A stretch of DNA of 47,130 nucleotides from Arthrobacter sp. ISL-48 (GTDB lineage Bacteria; Actinomycetota; Actinomycetes; Actinomycetales; Micrococcaceae), in NCBI RefSeq assembly GCF_018613805.1, contig NZ_JAGGPL010000015.1, positions 1 through 47,130 of the forward strand. Direction: 5' to 3'. The position numbers were made by a program, and so were the translations under genes. Under the pieces are notes generated by a model. That model worked only from the letters and a program-made list of their open reading frames with translations, did no database searches and had not been told where the DNA came from. Positions 40,091-47,130 of this stretch are shown one piece after another. The first letter of the stretch is position 1, and each line of letters begins with the position of its first letter.

Positions 40091-40114
40091 GTTGATCCCC
40101 CCAACAAGACCTTT

Positions 40115-41089
40115 TCACAATCGAATGTGATCGACGTTTGCGCGATACCACTCGACAGTGCTCTTTATTCCGTCGCTTAGATTGATGCTTGCAGTCCACC
40201 CGGAATTCGCCAGCTTGGCCACATCGAGCAGCTTCTGCGGAGTCCCATCAGGTCTGGTTGTGTCCCACGTGATCTGTCCGTCGTAGCCAACGGCATCCGC
40301 TACCAGCGAGGCCAATTCCTTGATCGTCAAGTCAGTTCCAGTGCCGACGTTGACCTGCTCGGGCCCATCATAGTTCTCAAGAAGGTGCAGGCACGCGGCA
40401 GCCATGTCATCGACGTGCAGAAACTCACGTCGGGGGGAACCTGTTCCCCAGTTCGTTACGCTGCTGGCACCGTCAGATACTGCCTTGTCATATCGCCGGA
40501 TGAGCGCCGGAAGGACATGCGATCCCTCAAGTGAAAAGTTGTCCCCCGGGCCGTAAAGGTTGGTGGGCATCGCCGATATCCAGGGCAGCCCATACTGTCG
40601 ACGAATCGCCTGGATGTGCATGATGCCCGCTATTTTGGCTATCGCATAGGCATCGTTGGTTGGTTCCAAGTGACCGGTTAGCAATGAATCTTCGCGGATG
40701 GGCTGGTCGGCGAACTTGGGATAGATGCAAGACGACCCCAAGAACAATAGTCTTTCTACCCCTTGCTCGCGTGCAGCGTCCAAAACGTTTGTCTGGATCC
40801 GTATATTCCCACTGAAGAAATCCACGGGGTACGTATTGTTGGCGAGAATGCCGCCCACTTTGGCGGCAGCGAGGACGACATAGCGGGGTTTCGTAGCCGC
40901 GAAGAAAGCGAAGACTTCATCGCGGTCTTTGAGATCGAGCTCCTTGGACGTGCGTCCGATGAGGTTCGTGAAACGCTCGGTCTTCAGGTTTCGCCAGATT
41001 GCAGACCCCACGAGCCCTCGGTGGCCGGCGACGTAGAACTTTGCTGAACGATCAAGCGCGACTGGTACGAAATCGATCTCTGGGTTCAT
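40115..41089 (-). CDS. fcl: GDP-L-fucose synthase
   Basis: A 324-residue SDR epimerase/reductase. The NADP site is in FYVAGHRGLVGSAIW, the characteristic LAAAKVGGI and NVLDAAREQGVERLLFLGSS stretches follow, and the catalytic pair is YAIAK. It turns GDP-4-keto-6-deoxymannose into GDP-L-fucose. Its ATG overlaps the gmd stop by one base (TGATG), so both enzymes of the pathway are made together. It lies upstream of the initiating transferase gene on the same strand. Confidence 0.93.
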   Translation of the reverse strand: MNPEIDFVPVALDRSAKFYVAGHRGLVGSAIWRNLKTERFTNLIGRTSKELDLKDRDEVFAFFAATKPRYVVLAAAKVGGILANNTYPVDFFSGNIRIQTNVLDAAREQGVERLLFLGSSCIYPKFADQPIREDSLLTGHLEPTNDAYAIAKIAGIMHIQAIRRQYGLPWISAMPTNLYGPGDNFSLEGSHVLPALIRRYDKAVSDGASSVTNWGTGSPRREFLHVDDMAAACLHLLENYDGPEQVNVGTGTDLTIKELASLVADAVGYDGQITWDTTRPDGTPQKLLDVAKLANSGWTASINLSDGIKSTVEWYRANVDHIRL

Positions 41090-42117
41090 CAGTTCTTCCA
41101 GCTTTCAAGGTCGACGCTATCGATCCAGCTGCTTCCCGCGTGCTTCAAGGCCTCGATGTCAGCGTCAACCATGATGCGGGCAAGTTCCGGTGTGTGAACT
41201 GACGCCTTCCAGTCGAGCTTGGCATGGGCTTTGGATGCGTCTCCTACCAGAGCGTCCACTTCCGTTGGACGCAGATAGCGTTCGTCGAACCGGACATGGT
41301 CTTCCCACTTGAGGCCGGCGTATTCGAATGAAATCCGGAGGAAGTCCCTGACCGTGTAGTTACCCCCGGTGGCGAGAACAAAGTCATCGGGTTCGTCGGC
41401 CTGAAGCATGCGCCACATGCCTTCCACGTACTCTGCGGCGTAGCCCCAGTCCCGGACAGCGTCAAGGTTGCCCATATACAGAAGGTCCTGCTTGCCGGCC
41501 TGGATGGCTGCAACAGCGCGGGTGATCTTGCGAGTCACGAACGTTTCCCCGCGCCTGGGTGACTCGTGATTGAAGAGAATGCCGTTGACGGCAAACATGC
41601 CGTAAGCCTCACGGTAATTTTTGGTTACCCAGTAGCTGTACACCTTTGCGGCCCCGTAGGGTGACCGCGGATAAAAAGGGGTCTCTTCGTCCTGCGGAGG
41701 AGGAGTAGCCCCAAACATCTCCGAAGAGGATGCCTGATAAAACCTCGTGTCGATCCCCGCCATGCGGACCGCCTCAAGCAGCCTAATGGTTCCGACACCT
41801 GTGGTGTCGGCGGTGTGCTCGGGCTCGTCGAAAGACACACGAACGTGTGACTGAGCGGCTAGGTTGTAAACCTCATGCGGGTTGATTTGCGCCAGCAGTG
41901 TCACGAGGCGAACCCCGTCGCTCAAATCACCATAGTGAAGGAATAGCCTTGCCTTCGGATCATGCGGATCGACATACAGGTGGTCGACTCTTGCTGTATT
42001 GAATGTCGAGGCCCGGCGGATCAGGCCGTGGACTTCGTAGCCCTTGCTCAGCAGCAGTTCTGCGAGATACGAGCCATCCTGCCCTGTAATTCCGGTGATC
42101 AGCGCGCGCTTAGTCAT
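41089..42117 (-). CDS. gmd: GDP-mannose 4,6-dehydratase
   Basis: A 342-residue SDR-type dehydratase: [20 protein letters not shown] is the NADP site, SSSEMFG and [10 protein letters not shown] carry the catalytic Ser/Thr, Tyr and Lys, and [16 protein letters not shown] is also diagnostic. It makes GDP-4-keto-6-deoxymannose. Starting at ATG 42117, after a G-run ribosome binding site, drops 13 residues of the longest frame that lack family similarity. No GDP-mannose synthesis genes (manB, manC) are in the window, so GDP-mannose must come from elsewhere. Confidence 0.93.
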   Translation of the reverse strand: MTKRALITGITGQDGSYLAELLLSKGYEVHGLIRRASTFNTARVDHLYVDPHDPKARLFLHYGDLSDGVRLVTLLAQINPHEVYNLAAQSHVRVSFDEPEHTADTTGVGTIRLLEAVRMAGIDTRFYQASSSEMFGATPPPQDEETPFYPRSPYGAAKVYSYWVTKNYREAYGMFAVNGILFNHESPRRGETFVTRKITRAVAAIQAGKQDLLYMGNLDAVRDWGYAAEYVEGMWRMLQADEPDDFVLATGGNYTVRDFLRISFEYAGLKWEDHVRFDERYLRPTEVDALVGDASKAHAKLDWKASVHTPELARIMVDADIEALKHAGSSWIDSVDLESWKN

Positions 42118-42159
42118 GGTGCCCCCCCACAGTGCGAGAATTTGAAATGGTCGCACTGC

Positions 42160-43404
42160 CTAGCGGCCGCGCAACAACCCCAGACTCATTATGAAATCAT
42201 CATAGTGGGCAATTGCCGAGGACTCGGACAATGTTTTTTCACGGAATCGCATGCCGTTCTGGCCTAGTTCTTTTGACAGGTTTGGGTTGTTACCCAATGA
42301 CTCGATGCCGGCAACCAATGAGGAAGGGTTCCCTGCATCCACACGGATCCCGGCGCCCGACAGCGCAATTTCTTCCGAAGTGACACTTCCTTCGTCTGTT
42401 GCCGCCACTACGGGCACACCCGAAGTGAAATACGACGTGAGCTTGCTTGGGACGGACATGTCACGAACGCCGGGCAGTTCGTTCACAAGAAGGACATCGG
42501 CGGCCTGAAGTGCAGCTTGAAAGTCTTGCTGAGGTAGCGAGTCGACGAATGTCAAGTGAGTGAGGCCCTGAGCGGCAGACATTAATGCCTCCCTTTGGTT
42601 TCCATCCCCCATAAGAACGAACTTCACGCGACTATCCGTTTCTTCAGCCAGACGTGCCGCGGCAACAACATTTTCTAGTCCTTGCTTTCTTCCCATGTTG
42701 CCACAGTGGAGCGCGATGATGTCTTTGTCGTCCCAGCCAAGACGCTTGCGAGTTTCAGAACAGTTAGTAGAGGCGGCTGATGGCAGATGCGTCCAGTTGC
42801 GAACCACACTTATCGATCCAGGGGAGACATCCAGTGCGTCGACGATATAACGCGCAAACCGTTCGTGGATGGCCACAACACCGTGTGCCGATCCGAGAAT
42901 TTTGCCTTCCAGCCGCGCCATACTCCTCGATGCAAAACCGGGCCTTCCACCCGTTTCAACAATGCCGCGGCTGTAGAGATCCTGGACCCAAACGACGACA
43001 CCAGGCCGCTTCCGCCCCAACCTTGCGCGAATCATGGCCAGTCCGGTGGAGAAGAGCGCAGGGCTGACCAGCACCACGACGTCCGGGTTGCCCCAGTCTG
43101 CAAACAAGAGGCGAAGGCCAAAACTAAGCTCCATATGCATCCGGCCCAGAGCCGTTGGGTGGCGCGGAACGTGGTGGCGGAGACGCATGACCCGAACTCC
43201 CTCGATCGTCTCTCGGATGGTCCACCCCTGGTACTCTCGACGGATTTTCCACTCCGGGTAGTGGGGGAAGCCTGTAAGAACACGGACGTTGTGTCCCTTG
43301 GCAGCGAGCCCCTCCGCGAGGCTGGTTGTATATGGAGCATTGCCGGAAGGCTCAGGAGCGTAATGCAGTCCTAAAATCGCGATATTGAGCTGGCGTCTGT
43401 TCAC
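42160..43404 (-). CDS. Glycosyltransferase family 4, WcaI-like
   Basis: A 414-residue GT-B glycosyltransferase. IAILGLHYAPEPSGNAPYTT and VRVLTGFPHYPEW mark the acceptor domain, and the donor domain has HCGNMGRKQGLENVV, LMGDGNQRE, VDSLPQQDF and a late SVPSKLTSYFTSGVPVVA with the E-like nucleotide-sugar loop. It resembles WcaI, thought to add fucose in colanic acid synthesis. It lies upstream of gmd by 43 bases, so fucose from Gmd/Fcl is a sensible donor. The GTG start at 43404 has no ribosome binding site and may be leaderless (TATTGT seven bases upstream). Confidence 0.83.
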   Translation of the reverse strand: MNRRQLNIAILGLHYAPEPSGNAPYTTSLAEGLAAKGHNVRVLTGFPHYPEWKIRREYQGWTIRETIEGVRVMRLRHHVPRHPTALGRMHMELSFGLRLLFADWGNPDVVVLVSPALFSTGLAMIRARLGRKRPGVVVWVQDLYSRGIVETGGRPGFASRSMARLEGKILGSAHGVVAIHERFARYIVDALDVSPGSISVVRNWTHLPSAASTNCSETRKRLGWDDKDIIALHCGNMGRKQGLENVVAAARLAEETDSRVKFVLMGDGNQREALMSAAQGLTHLTFVDSLPQQDFQAALQAADVLLVNELPGVRDMSVPSKLTSYFTSGVPVVAATDEGSVTSEEIALSGAGIRVDAGNPSSLVAGIESLGNNPNLSKELGQNGMRFREKTLSESSAIAHYDDFIMSLGLLRGR

Positions 43405-43458
43405 AGGTGCAACAATAGTGGCCAGCCTGTGGCCAGCGATCTAAGGGGAGTAAAAACA

Positions 43459-44091
43459 ATGGAAGCAGCTACGCCGGACGCTCGAGGACGAGGTGGCATC
43501 AGGATTTTGGATCTCTCCCAAGCTCCCGGTGAAAAGCTGGCCTGGGACAAGCCGCGGAGTGTTGTCTACATGTGGGCGATTGTCGAATTGTTGTTCGTCT
43601 ACAACCCGTGGCAAATCAGTTCGTCGATCCGCGTCAAAGCCCTAAGGTTGTTCGGAGCCGACATAGGCGCAGACGTTATTTTTAGGCCTCGCACGAGGGT
43701 GAAGTTCCCATGGAAGCTGCATATCTCGGACCGCTGTTGGATCGGCGAAGGTGTCTGGCTGCACAATCAAGATGACATTTTTGTAGGCACCGATGTAGTG
43801 ATTTCACAGGATGCATTTCTGACGACTGGAAGCCATGCAGTGCGGAAAGACATGGGCCTCATAACGAGGCCGATCAATGTAGAAGCAGGTGCATGGATTA
43901 CGGCTCGATGCATCGTGCTCGGGGGCGCGAGTATTGGAAGATCAGCCATTGTAACTCCAAATACAGTTGTTCGATCTGGCGTCGTGGTTCCCGAGGGTGT
44001 CATCTTCGGGCAGCCGGATGCGGAAGTCTTGGGAGATCGATTTCCCCCCAGATCAGAAGCGGCAGCAGAAAGTGATGCCACGCATGAGTAA
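43459..44091 (+). CDS. WcaF-like colanic-acid acetyltransferase (hexapeptide)
   Basis: A 210-residue hexapeptide-repeat acetyltransferase. A central left-handed helix region is visible in GADIGADVIFRPRTRVKFPW, CWIGEGVWLHNQDDIFVG, DVVISQDAFLTTGSHAV and the later AWITARCIVLGGASIG. It resembles WcaF, which places an O-acetyl group on the polysaccharide repeat. ATG 43459 has GGGGAG nine bases upstream. It is divergent from the GT4/gmd/fcl genes and starts a three-gene plus-strand group; its stop overlaps the next gene by eight bases. Confidence 0.82.
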   Translation: MEAATPDARGRGGIRILDLSQAPGEKLAWDKPRSVVYMWAIVELLFVYNPWQISSSIRVKALRLFGADIGADVIFRPRTRVKFPWKLHISDRCWIGEGVWLHNQDDIFVGTDVVISQDAFLTTGSHAVRKDMGLITRPINVEAGAWITARCIVLGGASIGRSAIVTPNTVVRSGVVVPEGVIFGQPDAEVLGDRFPPRSEAAAESDATHE

Positions 44092-45184
44092 GAAGAAACA
44101 ACCCGGCAAATACGTACTGTATCTCGCAGTCTTGCCAAAATACCGGACAGAATGTGTCCGGATTTTGACCGATGTAATGGGTGACAATCTCAGAATATTC
44201 GTCAGCTCCGCGCATCTTGATGAATCAGTGAAAACAGGAATTCCCAAGGACCTGTACACGCAGGTATCAATTAGAAGACTCCTAAGGGGCAGAGCATTCA
44301 TACAATTGGGCTCATGGGGGCCGGCCGTGAATGCGAAGACTACGGTATTGGACCTGAACCCGCGAAGCATCAGTGCATGGCTATTATTGGCAATTCGCGC
44401 CGCGCTAGGAAGGCGAACACTCGTTTGGGGCCACATCCACCCGCAGGCTGGTGCAGGATCGAGAACCGCCGTTTTGAGACGGATTATGCGTCGAATCGCA
44501 AAGGGGACGATCTCCTACACGTATCGAGATGCCGAAAAGGCGATTAGCGACATACCGGGAAGTGCGGTTTGGATTGCTCCTAACTCCCTTTACAGGAAGG
44601 AATCGGTTCGGCCTGCGCTCGACGCAAACGACGCCCAGCGCAGCTCTGTGCTCTATGTCGGACGATTTGCACCCGCTAAAAAAGTTTCCTTGTTAGTGGA
44701 GGCTTTCGGGGAAGCCGTAAGGACACAGCCGGACATGAGGTTGATCCTAGTTGGTGGCGGTTCAGAGGAAGCGGCGTTGAGGCATTTGACGTCGCGCCTG
44801 GGTATCGCAGAGCAAGTCGAATTCCCTGGGTGGATTGACGATCTGGAAGCCTTGTCACCGTTCTACGCGCGTGCGTTCTGCTCGGTGTCTCCAGGCTTTG
44901 CTGGGCTGGGTCTCACCCAAAGCTTAGGATTTGGAGTCCCAATGCTGGTAGCTGATGATGAGCCCCATTCGCCTGAGATAGAGCTAGATGCTTCCGGCGG
45001 CGTAACTTACTTCCGATCAAACTCAAATATCGAACTGAGCAAAACAATTCTCACCAAATGGGAGAATCGTGATAATTTACCGAATCTAGCTATATCGCGT
45101 TACACAAAACTGCGTTATTCAGCGGAAGCAATGGCTTCTGGTCTTGAAGATGCGCTGAAGAATAGCCGGACTAATCTGTTATAG
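44084..45184 (+). CDS. Glycosyltransferase, GT-B fold (group 1 type)
   Basis: A 366-residue GT. The C-terminal donor domain has VLYVGRFAPAKKVSLLVEAF, LILVGGGSEEAAL, VEFPGWIDDL and a late FAGLGLTQSLGFGVPMLVAD loop, as in GT4 enzymes. The N-terminal acceptor domain is poorly conserved. The donor sugar is unknown. ATG 44084 gives a clean MSKKKQPGKYVLYLAVL start and overlaps the WcaF-like stop; ATG 44075 is an alternative. Its composition is more AT-rich than the minus-strand genes, so this group may have come from elsewhere. Confidence 0.8.
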   Translation: MSKKKQPGKYVLYLAVLPKYRTECVRILTDVMGDNLRIFVSSAHLDESVKTGIPKDLYTQVSIRRLLRGRAFIQLGSWGPAVNAKTTVLDLNPRSISAWLLLAIRAALGRRTLVWGHIHPQAGAGSRTAVLRRIMRRIAKGTISYTYRDAEKAISDIPGSAVWIAPNSLYRKESVRPALDANDAQRSSVLYVGRFAPAKKVSLLVEAFGEAVRTQPDMRLILVGGGSEEAALRHLTSRLGIAEQVEFPGWIDDLEALSPFYARAFCSVSPGFAGLGLTQSLGFGVPMLVADDEPHSPEIELDASGGVTYFRSNSNIELSKTILTKWENRDNLPNLAISRYTKLRYSAEAMASGLEDALKNSRTNLL

Positions 45185-45199
45185 GGGGATGTTGAGATC

Positions 45200-45781
45200 G
45201 TGGATCAAGAAAGTAGATCAATAATTCCATTTTGGATGAACCGCGCGGTACGTTCGTTCATGCGAAGACTGTCAGTGCACGGGAACGTTGAGTATAAAGG
45301 AGATTTGCGCGTTGGTAGGGGGGTGATTATCGGGTCTACACACAGACTCAAGATTGGTCGAGGGGTTTCGATCGGCCCGCGAAGTGTAGTGCAGGTCAAC
45401 GGGAGAATTGGCGACTATGCCTTGATCGGAATGCATGTTCAGATAATTGGGCGAGAAGACCATGCGATATCGGAGGTGGGAACTCCAATGTCACTTTCAA
45501 CCTGGATTGGCAATCGGGAACCTCGCCCGAGGGACTCTGTTGATATCGGTCGCGATGTCTGGATAGGCGCATCCAGTATTATTCTGGGAGGCGTCGTCGT
45601 GGGTGAAGGTTCTGTGATAGGTGCGGGTGCGGTTGTTACCCGGGACATTCCGAGTTACTCGATTGCCGTCGGCAATCCTGCTCGTGTCGTTGGTCGTCGG
45701 TTTACGAACGAAGAGGAGCGGCAGGAGCACAGCAGCGCGCTAGACCGTAGGCTAGCTCATGCGCAATTTGCGGCGGGCTGA
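45200..45781 (+). CDS. Hexapeptide-repeat acyltransferase
   Basis: A 193-residue protein. Hexapeptide turns run through VGRGVIIGSTHRLKIGRGVSIGP and later DIGRDVWIGASSIILGG, VVVGEGSVIGAGAVVTRD, ending in the typical IPSYSIAVGNPARVVGRR. It should transfer an acetyl or similar group to a sugar or nucleotide sugar. The substrate is unknown. GTG 45200 follows a GGGGGA run with somewhat long spacing. It ends the plus-strand group, 52 bases before the insertion sequence. Confidence 0.82.
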   Translation: MDQESRSIIPFWMNRAVRSFMRRLSVHGNVEYKGDLRVGRGVIIGSTHRLKIGRGVSIGPRSVVQVNGRIGDYALIGMHVQIIGREDHAISEVGTPMSLSTWIGNREPRPRDSVDIGRDVWIGASSIILGGVVVGEGSVIGAGAVVTRDIPSYSIAVGNPARVVGRRFTNEEERQEHSSALDRRLAHAQFAAG

Positions 45782-45877
45782 TGGCAGAGTGAAAGGTCAG
45801 CGGCTGCGTCAAGCGCTGATAGCCCTTTCAAAGGGGCTCTTCACGGTTCATGGTGAATGTTCTGCCGTGATGGGTGT

Positions 45878-47130
45878 TCACGCCGCTGTTCTGGCGGCAC
45901 TGCGCAACAGGATACGCGTTTTGTAGTTGCGTGCGTTGGTGAATCCCCGGCCTGTCCGTTTGATGTGTTTGATCGCGGTGTTATTGGCTTCCACTTTCGC
46001 CGTTGTCGCGCCTGTGACGATGAGGACTTCGATCTCTTTCCACCACCGGCAGACCGTTCGCCAGAGCCGGTTCGTTTCCGGCTGGGCGGCCTGTTCGACC
46101 AGGGTTTGCAGGCGGTCTTTCGCCACGGCTGCATCGGCGAGGGACCCGGTGGCGAGCAGGGCCCGGAGCTGCTCTTTGACCAGCCAGGCGGCCTGCAGCT
46201 TCCCGGTGGCGTCGTCGGTCGCGAACACCGTGCTGAGCCTGTCCCGTGCCCGGTCCGAGAGTGTGTCCCCGGCCCGGAGGAGCAGTCGCCGGTTAGCCCA
46301 GACAGGGTCGATGGAGCGTCCCCGCCGGCCATGGACTTGCTGGGTGAGCCGTTGCCGGACTTCGGTGAGCATGTCGTTGCCTAGCTTGACCAGGTGGAAC
46401 GCGTCGACCGACACCGCGGTGCGCGGGAGCCACATCCGCAGGGCCTTGCGGAACGCCGCTGAGGGGTCGATCGCGACGACCTGCACGCCCAGGCGCCACT
46501 CCAGCGGGCGTGCGAAGAGCCAGTCTCCGACGCCCTCGCTGTCACGGCCGTCAACGATCCCCAGGACTTGTCCGGTGTCCAGATCAACAATGGTGGTCAT
46601 CCAGGGTTCATAGCGTTTCCAGGCCTTGGTGGCCGGGTCGCGGAAGAACCGTACGGACCGGTAGCGGTGTTCATCAATGCCGAGCATCCGCGGCGTCAGG
46701 GCGTCGACATCAGGCAGTGTCAGGGCTGCTGAGTCCAGGGCCCGCTGGACCAGCCACCACGAGACACCGAACGAAGAGGCAGCCTCCGCGGCGGCCCTTC
46801 CGGATCCGATCACCGCGGCCACGAGGGCGTCACGGAGCCGGCGGGTGGACCGGGCCCGGCGCGGGACCTGCGCCGTTTCCTCGGTGAACGTCCTGCGCGG
46901 GCACAGATACTCATCGCAGAAGAATCTCCGCTTGGCCCAGATCACGTCGACGGGACCGGCGACAGGGATGTCGCGGAGACGTTGGGGCCGGCGGGAATGA
47001 ACGCGGGTGCTGATCACCCCACAGGACGGGCAGCCCGCCTCGGCGGTTGCCTCGACACTGACACGCCGCTGCCCGAAGGTGAGGACCTCGGTGCCGGTGA
47101 CGCGGTAATCGGGCTCTTCACGGTTGGTGG
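45878..47130 (-). CDS. ISL3-family transposase (5' part cut by the window edge)
   Basis: About 417 codons are visible. Because the frame is open to the right edge, the start is outside. Near the left of the protein is a zinc-finger pair CPSC at the start of ISL3 domains, then VDVIWAKRRFFCDEYLC. The DDE catalytic core has LGIDEHRYRSVRFF, VVAIDPSAAFRKAL, VSVDAFHLVKL and a late KVEANNTAIKHIKRTGRGF containing the Glu. ISL3 transposases are usually about 430 residues, so about 15-20 residues are missing. It looks intact across the window. Confidence 0.9.
   Translation of the reverse strand, partial: TNREEPDYRVTGTEVLTFGQRRVSVEATAEAGCPSCGVISTRVHSRRPQRLRDIPVAGPVDVIWAKRRFFCDEYLCPRRTFTEETAQVPRRARSTRRLRDALVAAVIGSGRAAAEAASSFGVSWWLVQRALDSAALTLPDVDALTPRMLGIDEHRYRSVRFFRDPATKAWKRYEPWMTTIVDLDTGQVLGIVDGRDSEGVGDWLFARPLEWRLGVQVVAIDPSAAFRKALRMWLPRTAVSVDAFHLVKLGNDMLTEVRQRLTQQVHGRRGRSIDPVWANRRLLLRAGDTLSDRARDRLSTVFATDDATGKLQAAWLVKEQLRALLATGSLADAAVAKDRLQTLVEQAAQPETNRLWRTVCRWWKEIEVLIVTGATTAKVEANNTAIKHIKRTGRGFTNARNYKTRILLRSAARTAA
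47111..47125. repeat. Direct repeat of the IS terminal sequence inside the transposase gene
   Basis: GGGCTCTTCACGGTT occurs at 45834-45848 (the IS end) and again here, in the same orientation. It lies in the transposase frame near its 5' end, coding NREEP on the minus strand. A true opposite terminal repeat would be inverted, so this is not the other IS end. Confidence 0.7.

Larger units (their letters stand above)
45833..47130 (-). mobile_element. ISL3-family insertion sequence, cut by the window edge
   Basis: The left end begins GGGGCTCTTCACGG, and GGCTCTTC is typical of ISL3 terminal repeats. The transposase gene runs inward from 45878 and leaves the window at the right. The other terminal repeat and target duplication lie outside, so the exact end is set by this one repeat only. 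It sits just after the acyltransferase gene at the edge of the polysaccharide locus. Confidence 0.75.

Noticed and set aside
45821..45839. AGCCCTTT/AAAGGGGCT hairpin after the acyltransferase gene
   Set aside because: It spans the IS end, has an unpaired base and no T-run. Its symmetry is probably chance at the insertion point.
1..47130. tRNA, rRNA and CRISPR arrays
   Set aside because: I looked for cloverleaf-like ends, rRNA stretches and regular spaced repeats, and saw none. A covariance search would be needed to exclude small RNAs.

Overview
The window looks like chromosome from a high-GC actinobacterium of the Micrococcaceae, most likely Arthrobacter, Pseudarthrobacter or Paenarthrobacter. 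The evidence is GC-rich third codon positions, frequent GTG and TTG starts, several starts placed as in leaderless mRNAs, a phenylacetate operon with a PaaR-type operator, an LAxTG (sortase E-like) surface protein, DUF6221 and LCP proteins, and an ISL3 transposase. The taxon is inferred from style and family content, not from a marker gene. I see no rRNA, tRNA or CRISPR.

Left part (1-14.4 kb) is accessory sequence: short hypothetical genes, several broken genes (a lipoprotein, a Tdi1-like immunity protein, an Lrp/AsnC regulator, an aldehyde dehydrogenase fragment), three copies of a palindromic repeat centred on GGATCC/CGATCC, an orphan DUF4365 nuclease-like gene, an aminoglycoside-phosphotransferase-like kinase, two methyltransferases, an exported SGNH hydrolase and a double HD-GYP protein with a LuxR-type HTH.

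The segment at 14.6-20.2 kb is a sulfur/methyl island. The S-methylmethionine permease gene mmuP and the homocysteine S-methyltransferase gene mmuM flank two convergent IclR regulators, a metal-dependent cyclase-family hydrolase and a small protein that resembles the insert domain of NIF3/YqfO proteins. Next (20.2-23.0 kb) comes a class A beta-lactamase divergent from a LysR regulator gene. The regulator gene overlaps a gene for a cytoplasmic beta-lactamase-like protein that keeps SxxK, SDN and KTG but lacks the deacylating Glu motif. This is the layout of the blaL/blaA/blaB induction system of Streptomyces cacaoi.

From 23 to 28 kb there are small proteins, a type II NADH dehydrogenase, a PAP2 phosphatase and an LCP ligase. 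The paaABCDE operon for the phenylacetyl-CoA epoxidase, plus a PaaG-like isomerase gene, occupies 28-33 kb behind a clear promoter and operator. galU and vanZ follow.

The right end (34.5-45.8 kb) is a cell-surface polysaccharide locus. The minus strand carries GT4, gmd, fcl, an initiating glycosylphosphotransferase, ugd, DUF4012 and an LAxTG surface protein. The plus strand carries a WcaF-like acetyltransferase, a second glycosyltransferase and a hexapeptide acyltransferase. GalU and Ugd would supply UDP-glucose and UDP-glucuronate, and Gmd and Fcl GDP-L-fucose. An ISL3 element begins at about 45.83 kb and runs off the right edge.
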